The position numbers and the translations under genes are program-made. From JBFHES01 sp041584015 (GTDB taxonomy: Bacteria; Bacteroidota; Bacteroidia; Bacteroidales; M50B96): 5,719 nt of DNA. The notes under the pieces are model-generated. The model did not search any database and was not told the DNA's origin. It saw only the letters and a program-made list of their open reading frames with translations. Below are positions 1 through 5,719 of this stretch, one piece after another. How positions within the stretch are numbered: position 1 is the stretch's first letter; every line of letters begins with the position of its first letter. The stretch lies in assembly GCA_041584015.1 (NCBI GenBank), contig JBFHES010000279.1:1-5719 (forward strand). The letters run 5' to 3'.

Positions 1-27
1 CGCGAAGACTAGCTTTTGTAATTTCAT
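1..27 (-). CDS. Start of a probable exported protein (partial, runs off window)
   Basis: Reading the minus strand from an ATG at 27-25 gives nine uninterrupted codons, MKLQKLVFA, up to the window edge. Two lysines followed by a hydrophobic run are what the first residues of a Sec signal peptide or lipoprotein signal look like. The ATG lies 10 bases after the stop codon of the 204-residue gene on the same strand, a spacing typical of genes in one operon. Nothing can be said about the product beyond likely export. Nine codons are weak evidence, so the call rests mostly on position and the signal-like sequence. Confidence 0.45.
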
Positions 28-37
28 AGTGGTTAGT

Positions 38-652
38 TTAGTTAAGAAGTTTATTTAGTTTGTCGATACAATATTCAAACATCGAAATGTGCTTTTTTAT
101 TTCGTGCTTATCAAGTTCGTTAATAATTAGGTATATGCTCAATTGTTTTTCCGACTTTATGGTGTTATAATCAAAATAGGCAAACCTAAGCTTACCAAGC
201 CATTTTCTAATATCATTATCCAAAAATTCCTGAAGTAAGTCAGGCTTATTCGTTTCAAGAAAGTTGTTCCTGTCAAAGTTCCTGTCTCCAATTTGTAATT
301 CTTTAGCAACGAACCACTTCGATATTTTATCCATATAGTCTTCATCGCGTATGGAGAAGCTAAAATTAATATTTGGTATGATGGAGTATTGAAATATTGG
401 AGCCTTTACTTCACTGGTTTTTACATTAATTAGCTTACCCCTATATGGAAGTTTGCTTTCTATAAAATAGGTGCTTTGGGCATTTACATCTTTCGATAGA
501 ATATTAAGCTGTTGCGATATTATACCTCGATCGGTATAAGTTTGTTTACGTAACTTGAACTTACCGGTATATTCCTTAACAATCGATTCCCAATTTGAAA
601 TTACCTGATTTAGCTCATCAATAGTAAATCGGCTATCGGGTGAAGGGTTCAT
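38..652 (-). CDS. Hypothetical protein, 204 aa, probably cytoplasmic
   Basis: I do not recognise this protein with confidence. The start is the ATG at 652-650, 15 bases after the stop of the upstream minus-strand gene, and the stop is TAA at 40-38. There is no signal peptide and no membrane segment, so a cytoplasmic place is likely, although both neighbours appear to be exported. Residues 1-55 are predicted mainly helical (DELNQVISNWESIVKEY). Residues 60-125 alternate in a way that suggests beta strands (KLPYRGKLINV, NINFSFSIR). Residues 119-150 contain IGDRNFDRNNF followed by LLQEFLDNDIRKWL. The pattern IGD-x-x-FDR-x-F, then a short loop and a helix, is one I associate from memory with poorly characterised bacterial proteins such as the DUF3137 type; this is a tentative link. 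The C-terminus (181-204) is an amphipathic helix. It is probably co-transcribed with the transglutaminase-like gene. Confidence 0.8.
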   Translation of the reverse strand: MNPSPDSRFTIDELNQVISNWESIVKEYTGKFKLRKQTYTDRGIISQQLNILSKDVNAQSTYFIESKLPYRGKLINVKTSEVKAPIFQYSIIPNINFSFSIRDEDYMDKISKWFVAKELQIGDRNFDRNNFLETNKPDLLQEFLDNDIRKWLGKLRFAYFDYNTIKSEKQLSIYLIINELDKHEIKKHISMFEYCIDKLNKLLN

Positions 653-667
653 AGGCGTAAATACAGA

Positions 668-2611
668 TTAGTTAGATGCCTTCTTAAAATGAATGATTTC
701 ATTTTTTATTTTCTTGTTCTCGTATGGCCTTATCACGAGCTTGGTGTCGCTTATTTCTACAATTTTAAATACCAGGTAATTCTTCTCGTCCTTTTTCGGA
801 ATTAAATAAAGAAGTTTTGCTTTGGGGCGCATGTCCCAGGTTCCGGTTTGTTTTTCATTATTTAAAACAAATTCTACTTTTTTGTTATCAATTACCTTAA
901 TCGCTATCTTTTCCGAAGGCTGTATATCCCGTAATTCTTCACCATCAAATATCTTATTGCTTATCCATGAGGCCTTAAATTTTTTTCTGAATTGCTTTTC
1001 ATAATCCTGACTAGTTGGTTTAGGCTTTGGTTTGTTCTGAGCAATTACATATTCCGTCCTTTTATAGTTGCTGATACCTTGTTGAAGTTCCCTAAGTCGA
1101 TGAGATGATGGTAAGAGATAGACGCTAAGATCAGCGTATTTCTTTGCCTTTGTAACATAATCATGTTCCAGGTAATAGTAACAAATCATTGCAAAGGTGC
1201 GTTCCACATGGTCATCCTGAAAAAGAACATCAGGCTTCTCCTTTATAACCTGCTCAAATCGCTTAAGAAGCGCTGCACCTTCCTTTATCTTATTATTATC
1301 ATAATGGTCGTAAATCGACTTTAAATAGCAGTAGGTATAGTAGGTTTGATAATCATTGTAGTCATATAAAAACGGAAATATATCGAAGTAATACTCAAAA
1401 CTGTCTATGAGGCTTTCGTGCTGTCGGTCAACAAACATGTGCTTAAGTCCGGTATCATGTATTAAGTTTTTAATATTGATATTACGCGGATTCTTTAAAT
1501 GTGCTATCGCTAAATTCTGAAAGGCGCCTGCAAAATTCTGGTTTGCATAATTGTAGTAACCAAGCTGATAATAATATAACTGTGCAAACTCGTCGGTTTC
1601 AACAGAGTCGGAGAGGTTTGTAATTAAATCATGGTAATACTGCTTGAACCTCACAATATCCGGATAATTCACCAAAAGCTCGTTTATTACATAGCCCAAT
1701 TCGCTCACACCATATTGAATTACTTCAGCATCATTAAGATTTAAGTTGATATATTTCGCAAGCACTTTTCCATCAAACTTTTTGCTCGTATTCTGTTCAT
1801 CCAATAAATTACCATACGAACCACTATGCATGTATTGTATTGACGTTGAATTGTAAAGCAGACTGGCTTTTTCAAAATTTGCAGCCGCACTCTTAAATTT
1901 CTTTTCATCAAAAAGGGTAATACCCTTATTGTAATATTGCAATGCCGCTAACTGGTAGATATCAATGTCATTATCCTTCTCATAAAAATATTTATTAAAC
2001 AAGGCATCATTGCTATTGGATTCATACTCACGTTGCGAAATCAATTTATTACGAACCATATAACTCACAAAGTCTCGTTTGCTTTTTTCGTCGTAATAAA
2101 GCATACCACCCTGCGGCATTGTGGTTTCAATTAATATTCTAAGGTTCTCCGGATCGGCAATTAAATAAACATGTTTGGGTGTTTCTTTAATAATATAATT
2201 AATATCAAAATGATCTAGAACCAAAGCGTATAAGGCAGATGCGCTAACGCAGTTATAAGTTCCGGAAACAAACAATTCATTAAAATACTCGGGCGATTCG
2301 TATTTCTTTAATGTGGATGCATGCACATACTTATATATTAATTTGAGCTGCTTTTTTAAACTCTTTTGCCGAATATCTTTCGCTTCCAATTTTTCAATAA
2401 TGGCGCTGACGCCCTTTTTTGCCAAGTCGGTTTTTCGTTGGGTATAATTAAAGCTTAAAAGCAAATCAATTGGTGCTATTGATTCTCCATCAAGGTATTG
2501 CTGAAAACTGTTTTGTTCAAATTGGGTTTCAAAGATGGTGGTATCCAGCTCTTGTGAGAGAGCACAGTAATAAGTAAATAGTAAAGCCAGAAGTGCAATT
2601 GTGTGTCGCAT
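668..2611 (-). CDS. Exported transglutaminase-like / TPR protein with C-terminal beta-rich domain
   Basis: The frame is open from an ATG at 2653, but the preferred start is the ATG at 2611 (647 aa). From there the protein begins MRHTIALLALLFTYYCALSQ, a Sec signal peptide with likely cleavage after ALS or SQ. A promoter-like box at 2633-2640 lies inside the longer reading. Numbered from the 2611 start, residues about 85-170 form a transglutaminase-like core: GTYNCVSASALYALVL with Cys121, TPKHVYLI with His147, and LIETT with Glu162 in the Cys-His-Asp/Glu positions. Three TPR-like helical pairs follow, near 219-257, 343-377 and 470-506. A basic-proline linker (KPKPKP, about 527-532) leads to a beta-rich segment (about 536-647) with GTWDMRP and LVFKIVEISDTKLVIRPY, which resembles a lipocalin-like fold. 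Known relatives of the core act as cysteine proteases, transglutaminases or inactive binding domains, so the reaction is unknown. It probably sits in the periplasm or on the cell surface and leads a minus-strand operon. Confidence 0.85.
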   Translation of the reverse strand: MRHTIALLALLFTYYCALSQELDTTIFETQFEQNSFQQYLDGESIAPIDLLLSFNYTQRKTDLAKKGVSAIIEKLEAKDIRQKSLKKQLKLIYKYVHASTLKKYESPEYFNELFVSGTYNCVSASALYALVLDHFDINYIIKETPKHVYLIADPENLRILIETTMPQGGMLYYDEKSKRDFVSYMVRNKLISQREYESNSNDALFNKYFYEKDNDIDIYQLAALQYYNKGITLFDEKKFKSAAANFEKASLLYNSTSIQYMHSGSYGNLLDEQNTSKKFDGKVLAKYINLNLNDAEVIQYGVSELGYVINELLVNYPDIVRFKQYYHDLITNLSDSVETDEFAQLYYYQLGYYNYANQNFAGAFQNLAIAHLKNPRNINIKNLIHDTGLKHMFVDRQHESLIDSFEYYFDIFPFLYDYNDYQTYYTYCYLKSIYDHYDNNKIKEGAALLKRFEQVIKEKPDVLFQDDHVERTFAMICYYYLEHDYVTKAKKYADLSVYLLPSSHRLRELQQGISNYKRTEYVIAQNKPKPKPTSQDYEKQFRKKFKASWISNKIFDGEELRDIQPSEKIAIKVIDNKKVEFVLNNEKQTGTWDMRPKAKLLYLIPKKDEKNYLVFKIVEISDTKLVIRPYENKKIKNEIIHFKKASN

Positions 2612-2632
2612 AGAATTAATTGAATGATAGTG

Positions 2633-2640
2633 TAAAGCTA
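2633..2640 (-). promoter_or_regulatory. Putative -7 box for the transglutaminase-like operon
   Basis: Read on the minus strand this is TAGCTTTA, a seven-of-eight form of the Bacteroidota -7 consensus TAnnTTTG. It ends 21 bases before the ATG at 2611. No good TTG -33 element is found at the expected 17-23 bases upstream. The box would lie inside the coding sequence if the gene began at 2653, which supports the shorter start. Short AT-rich boxes occur by chance in such DNA, so this is modest evidence. Confidence 0.35.
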
Positions 2641-2748
2641 AAAATATTTTCAATTATGCCGAAACACTGAAAAAACGATTAACCCGATTTTGCAAGTATT
2701 TTAAAGTTACAAAATGTACTGTCTGCTACTCAGAACCGACTTTCTTAT

Positions 2749-2756
2749 TATTTTTG
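2749..2756 (+). promoter_or_regulatory. Putative -7 box for the dehydrogenase gene
   Basis: TATTTTTG matches the Bacteroidota -7 consensus TAnnTTTG at every defined position and ends 16 bases before the ATG at 2773. A TTG at the usual -33 distance is not present, so the promoter may be weak or depend on an activator. The 5' leader would be very short. Confidence 0.45.
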
Positions 2757-2772
2757 TTTAAAATATAAAATT

Positions 2773-3372
2773 ATGAAAATACTACTCATAGGAGCCAATG
2801 GTACCATTGGAAAAGCAGTTTGTAAAGAACTAGCACAGCGACATGAAGTAATAACAGCCGGACGCACTAACGCGGATGTAACTGTAGATATAACTAAAGC
2901 TGATTCGATTGAAAGCATGTTTAAACAGCTTAAGGATATTGATGCCGTTGTATGCACTGCCGGTGCCGCAAAGTGGGGACATTTTGAAGATTTGAGTGAA
3001 GAAGATTTTTATGTTGGTGTTCATAGTAAACTTATGGGACAGGTTAATCTGGTGCGTATTGGTAAGGACTATATTAATGAGAATGGTTCCTTTACATTAA
3101 TAACCGGAATTCTTGCAGATGACCCTGTAAGAGGAACAGCAGTTTCTGCCATGGTTAATGGTGGTATTCATTCATTTGTATTGGCTGCTGCGAGGGAACT
3201 TAAAAGAGGTTTACGTGTAAATGTTGTTGCTCCTGGTTTGGTTGAAGATTCAGTGGAACGAATTGGCCATTTATTTCCGGGACATCGCGCTGTATCTATG
3301 ACAGAAGCTGCCAGAGGCTTCTGCCGAAGTGTCGAGGGTAATGTAACAGGAGAAGTTATTCGTATTTATTAA
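2773..3372 (+). CDS. Atypical short-chain dehydrogenase/reductase (Lin1944-like)
   Basis: This 199-residue protein has the Rossmann fold of short-chain dehydrogenases, slightly shorter than the usual 230-280. The N-terminus has a glycine-rich dinucleotide loop, GANGTIG at residues 7-13. CTAGAA (61-66) replaces the NNAG motif, and RVNVVAPG (148-155) is the standard segment after the active-site helix. The catalytic residues are missing. Where a normal enzyme has Tyr-x-x-x-Lys, this one has SAMVN (125-129), giving Ser and Asn. The catalytic serine region reads LITGIL (109-114). The SKLMGQVNLV stretch (85-94) also fits, from memory, the Lin1944-like subgroup, whose members lack the usual active site and have no known function. 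An N-terminal GxxGxxG loop implies NAD(P) binding, but a redox reaction by the usual mechanism is unlikely. The gene starts at ATG 2773 with an A-rich leader, has its own promoter-like box and is followed by a terminator, so it is probably transcribed alone. It is likely cytoplasmic. Confidence 0.92.
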   Translation: MKILLIGANGTIGKAVCKELAQRHEVITAGRTNADVTVDITKADSIESMFKQLKDIDAVVCTAGAAKWGHFEDLSEEDFYVGVHSKLMGQVNLVRIGKDYINENGSFTLITGILADDPVRGTAVSAMVNGGIHSFVLAAARELKRGLRVNVVAPGLVEDSVERIGHLFPGHRAVSMTEAARGFCRSVEGNVTGEVIRIY

Positions 3373-3413
3373 ACAGATTTAATCTAGGCACTAAATGCCA
3401 ATGATTACTAATG

Positions 3414-3447
3414 GGGCTCTTCCTTCTAAAGGAGAAGCCCTTTTTTT
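3414..3447 (+). terminator. Intrinsic terminator after the dehydrogenase gene
   Basis: GGGCTCTTCC (3414-3423) pairs with GGAGAAGCCC (3431-3440) across a 7-base loop. The 10-position stem has one C-A mismatch and one G-U pair, and is followed directly by seven T residues (3441-3447). It lies 41 bases past the stop codon and ends the dehydrogenase transcript. A weak hairpin, GGCA-loop-TGCC at 3387-3399, precedes it. There is no matching A-run on the left side of the stem, so it should act only on the plus strand. Confidence 0.88.
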
Positions 3448-3471
3448 CTGCATTCTTAATATGTGAAAGCA

Positions 3472-3500
3472 TTGCTGACTTTGAATTTATCCTATTTTTA
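3472..3500 (+). promoter_or_regulatory. Putative Bacteroidota promoter for the dipeptidase operon
   Basis: TTG at 3472-3474 and TATTTTTA at 3493-3500 are separated by 18 bases. This fits the TTG-N(17-23)-TAnnTTTG promoter form of the phylum with one mismatch in the last base of the -7 box. The box ends 20 bases before the ATG at 3521, and the promoter lies just after a terminator, where a new transcript would be expected to begin. Confidence 0.6.
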
Positions 3501-3520
3501 CATTTCAAAATTTCAATATA

Positions 3521-5143
3521 ATGAGAACAACTCTTGCACTGCTCATAATTCTTTCAATTACACTTTCATATAATTCGCAGGCGTGTACTAACATTATAGT
3601 AACAAAAGGTGCTTCGAATAATAACTCGAATATGATTGTTTATACCTGCGATGGTGAATTTCATCCGCATTTAAAAATCATGGAAGCTCAGGATCATAAA
3701 CGCGGCGACTCATTAGCAATTCGCGATTATCGGGGAAATGTGCTTGGCAAAATTGCACAGGTGCCACACACCTATAAGGTGCTTGGTTATCACAATATGA
3801 ATGAGCATCAGGTGGCCATGGGTGAAACAACTTTTGGAGGTCGCGAGGAATTGGTGAATACCAGCAAATACCTGCGTTATTGGAATTTGATGAACATTAC
3901 GCTTCAGCGATCAAAAACAGCTCGCGAGGCCATTAAGGTAATGACTGATTTGGTTGAAGAATATGGCTATGCCAGCAGTGGCGAGACCTTCTCCATATGT
4001 GATAAAGAAGAAGCCTGGTTACTTGAAATGGTTGGCACCGGACCAGGTGGCGAAGGTGCCGTCTGGGTCGCCATACGCATACCTGATGGAATGATGTCGG
4101 CACATGCCAACAAAGCGCGAATAGGTGAATTTCCGCTTGATGATCCGGATAATTGTATCTATTCAAAAAATGTAATTTCCTTTGCAATTGAAAAAGGCTA
4201 CTACGATCCGAATGGAGGCGTGCCATTTCAGTTCAATGAGGTATATGATCCGGCAAATCCGGCAAATTTACGTTATTGCGAAACACGGGTTTGGAGCATC
4301 TTTAGAAGAGCAGCGCCTGGTCAGGAGTTCTCGTCGGATTACCACAGAGGAGTGGCAGGAGCAAAGCGCTATCCTCTATTCATAAAGCCAGACAAAAAGC
4401 TAGGAGTGCAAGACCTAATGAGTTTGGTACGTGATCACTACGAGGGAACACCCTTTGACCAAACCAAAGGAATAGCTGCGGGTGCCTTCGGAAATCCTAA
4501 CAGATGGCGTCCACTTGTTTGGGAAATAGATGGAGAAGAAGCAAGCTGGGAACGTTGTATCTCATCTTATAACACAGGTTTCTCTATCATTACACAATCG
4601 CGTAATCATCTAAGAGATGAAGTTGGCGGTGTAGTTTGGTATGGTGTCGATGATTCATACTTTACCTGTTATGCACCGGTATATATGTGCACCGATTCAG
4701 TTCCTGCTGCCTATAACACTGGTAATCTACAGAACTTCTCGATGAACTCTGCCTGGTGGGTGTTTAACTTAGTGGCCAATTATTGTAATACAAAGTACAG
4801 TTATATTATTAAAGATATTCAGACCGAGCAAAACAGAATTGAAAGTGCATTCTTAAACAGGCAAGATTCCATTGAAGCACTTGCTAATCGCTCTAAATCT
4901 GGAAATATTCTCTTGTCGAAATACTCCTATGCACAGCTTGATTACATGTTTAATGAATGGACTAAACTGAGCGGTCACATCATTTCAAAATACAATGATG
5001 GTTATATTAAGGATAAGAATGGACGGCCTCAAAACGTCGGCTACTCAGAAGAATGGTTAAACCGATCCTTACAGGATGATAAGAATTTATTGATGCCGGT
5101 ATGGCAAGAAAATACCAAAACAAAAGAACCAGACAACTATTAA
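3521..5143 (+). CDS. Secreted C69-family dipeptidase (Ntn-hydrolase fold)
   Basis: This 540-residue protein belongs to peptidase family C69 (formerly U34), cysteine dipeptidases with an N-terminal nucleophile. A Sec signal peptide covers residues 1-21 (hydrophobic LALLIILSITL, then NSQA). The first residue after it is Cys22 in ACTNIIVTKGAS, the position of the catalytic cysteine. Cleavage by signal peptidase I after Ser-Gln-Ala would expose the nucleophile directly. Other family segments are DGEFHPHL (44-51), GETTFGGRE (101-109), VWVAIRIPDG then SAHANKARIG (181-202), VRDHYEGTPFD (303-313) and SSYNTGFSI (348-356). The C-terminal part from about 430 is largely helical. It should cleave dipeptides from protein or peptidoglycan breakdown in the periplasm or outside the cell. 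A lipoprotein reading is unlikely because SQAC is not a good lipobox. The ATG at 3521 is chosen because it gives a complete signal peptide and sits 20 bases after the promoter box. The downstream flavoprotein gene begins eight bases after the stop. Confidence 0.93.
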   Translation: MRTTLALLIILSITLSYNSQACTNIIVTKGASNNNSNMIVYTCDGEFHPHLKIMEAQDHKRGDSLAIRDYRGNVLGKIAQVPHTYKVLGYHNMNEHQVAMGETTFGGREELVNTSKYLRYWNLMNITLQRSKTAREAIKVMTDLVEEYGYASSGETFSICDKEEAWLLEMVGTGPGGEGAVWVAIRIPDGMMSAHANKARIGEFPLDDPDNCIYSKNVISFAIEKGYYDPNGGVPFQFNEVYDPANPANLRYCETRVWSIFRRAAPGQEFSSDYHRGVAGAKRYPLFIKPDKKLGVQDLMSLVRDHYEGTPFDQTKGIAAGAFGNPNRWRPLVWEIDGEEASWERCISSYNTGFSIITQSRNHLRDEVGGVVWYGVDDSYFTCYAPVYMCTDSVPAAYNTGNLQNFSMNSAWWVFNLVANYCNTKYSYIIKDIQTEQNRIESAFLNRQDSIEALANRSKSGNILLSKYSYAQLDYMFNEWTKLSGHIISKYNDGYIKDKNGRPQNVGYSEEWLNRSLQDDKNLLMPVWQENTKTKEPDNY

Positions 5144-5151
5144 CTTATATT

Positions 5152-5719
5152 ATGAAGAAGGTTTTAGTACTCAATGGCAGCCCGCGCAAAACAGGGAATA
5201 CCTCGCATTTAATTGCATCGTTTATCAATGGTGCTTCCGGGCAAACAGACGAGATTGAGCAGTATAAAATTGATGAGTTAAACATAAAACCCTGCACTGG
5301 TTGTTTGAGATGTAACTTGCTTAAGAAGTGCTCCATTCGCGATGACGACTGGGAAATGATTAGTGCTAAGATTCTAGCTTCTGACGTTTTGGTGTTTGGA
5401 TCGCCGGTATATTTTCATCATGTTACTGCTCCTCTTAAAATGTTACTTGATCGTTTCAGATCCTTTGTGCACGTGCAAATAACAGAAAACGGCTTAATAC
5501 ACACTCCACATACCGAATGGACAAAAGATATTGTGCTCTTACTTGCCATGGGTTCATCTGATGAAAACGATTCACAACCAGTAATTGATTTATTTAGCTT
5601 CCTGAAGAAGATATTAGGAAAAAATATTAAGCTGCACGTTATTTCAGGAACACGCTTAGCTGTGAGCAATCATATCGTTAAAACTGAAGAGGAGCTTAAA
5701 AGCCTTTACGGGAAGCTAG
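5152..5719 (+). CDS. Flavodoxin-fold NAD(P)H-dependent oxidoreductase with four-cysteine motif (3' end missing)
   Basis: The frame opens at ATG 5152 and is open to the window end, giving 189 residues without a stop; members are usually about 180-220 residues, so little is probably missing. The start MKKVLVLNGSPRKTGNTSHL holds the FMN-phosphate loop (GSPRKTGNTS, 9-18), and GSPVYFHHVTAPLK (83-96) is the second flavin-binding segment. This is the FMN_red/WrbA-like (COG0655) group. PCTGCLRC followed by Cys60 gives C48-x2-C51-x2-C54-x5-C60. That spacing fits the CX2CX2CX4-7C motif that holds a 4Fe-4S cluster in archaeal iron-sulfur flavoproteins. Many flavodoxin-like proteins share PCxGCxxC without proof of a cluster, so cluster binding is inference. 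The likely role is electron transfer or quinone/electrophile reduction in the cytoplasm. It is only eight bases from the dipeptidase stop and probably co-transcribed with it, though a functional link is unclear. Confidence 0.9.
   Translation, partial: MKKVLVLNGSPRKTGNTSHLIASFINGASGQTDEIEQYKIDELNIKPCTGCLRCNLLKKCSIRDDDWEMISAKILASDVLVFGSPVYFHHVTAPLKMLLDRFRSFVHVQITENGLIHTPHTEWTKDIVLLLAMGSSDENDSQPVIDLFSFLKKILGKNIKLHVISGTRLAVSNHIVKTEEELKSLYGKL

Larger units (their letters stand above)
2612..2772. promoter_or_regulatory. Divergent intergenic region with two outward promoters
   Basis: This 161-base AT-rich stretch lies between the starts of the transglutaminase-like gene (minus strand) and the dehydrogenase gene (plus strand), so it should hold promoters for both directions. 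Each side has a -7-like box close to its ATG, listed separately. I see no strong inverted repeat that would mark an operator. The only repetition noticed is a short direct repeat of CGATT around 2676-2689, too small to interpret. No small open frame here is convincing. Confidence 0.6.

Noticed and set aside
2748..3024. Two minus-strand open frames (69 and 64 codons) over the start of the dehydrogenase gene
   Set aside because: They overlap the conserved cofactor-binding region of the dehydrogenase on the opposite strand and resemble no known protein.
3414..3447. Possible bidirectional terminator
   Set aside because: There is no A-run before the stem to give a U-tract on the minus strand, and no convergent gene needs one.
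3933..4226. 97-codon minus-strand open frame inside the dipeptidase gene
   Set aside because: It is fully antisense to a well-supported gene, its translation is rich in His, Arg and Leu as expected from the opposite strand of coding DNA, and it has no promoter or recognisable domain.
4250..4267. Tandem repeat of CCGGCAAAT, two copies
   Set aside because: It only encodes Pro-Ala-Asn twice in a loop of the dipeptidase; two short copies are no sign of a functional repeat.
4182..4385. 67-codon plus-strand open frame within the dipeptidase gene
   Set aside because: It lies in another frame of a conserved peptidase region and has no independent support.
5145..5669. Minus-strand open frames of 63 and 83 codons at the right end
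   Set aside because: They are shadows of the plus-strand flavoprotein gene, whose flavin-binding motifs are clear.
1..5719. Short inverted match between the window ends (CTAGCTT near 9-15 and AAGCTAG at 5713-5719)
   Set aside because: Seven bases at arbitrary window edges is easily chance; no transposase, target-site duplication or other mobile-element signal is present.

Overview
The window looks like chromosomal DNA from a member of the Bacteroidota. The DNA is AT-rich and the start codons lack a Shine-Dalgarno sequence. Three gene starts carry a box of the TAnnTTT(G/A) type 16-21 bases upstream of the ATG, which is the -7 element used by sigma factors of this phylum. Two products have clear Sec signal peptides, and the protein types (secreted C69 dipeptidase, periplasmic transglutaminase-like/TPR protein) are common there. 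I cannot assign a genus.

Layout. The left half (1-2611) is a minus-strand gene cluster. It runs from a large exported protein (2611 to 668) through a 204-residue protein of unknown function (652 to 38). It then reaches what looks like the first nine codons of a further exported protein that leaves the window (27 to 1). Gaps of 15 and 10 bases suggest one transcript. A divergent intergenic region of 161 bases (2612-2772) separates this cluster from the plus-strand genes. These are an atypical short-chain dehydrogenase/reductase (2773-3372) with a good intrinsic terminator (3414-3447), then a separate promoter (about 3472-3500) driving a secreted C69-family dipeptidase (3521-5143). Eight bases further on is a flavodoxin-fold flavoprotein with a four-cysteine motif (5152 to the window end, incomplete).

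How they may work together. The minus-strand lead gene encodes a signal peptide, a transglutaminase-like core with a visible Cys-His-Glu triad, TPR-like helical repeats and a C-terminal beta-rich domain. Its function is unknown, and its partners are the two genes behind it. The dipeptidase and flavoprotein are probably co-transcribed, but they are expected in different compartments (outside the inner membrane versus cytoplasm), so a shared pathway is not evident. The dehydrogenase is insulated by its own terminator and is best seen as a single-gene unit.

No mobile element, CRISPR array, tRNA, rRNA or prophage signal was seen. No stretch longer than 300 bases lacks a gene. The most notable points are the undescribed domain combination of the large exported protein, the loss of the standard catalytic residues in the dehydrogenase, and the iron-sulfur-flavoprotein-type cysteine motif in the last gene. 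I do not see convincing evidence for a wholly new multi-gene system.
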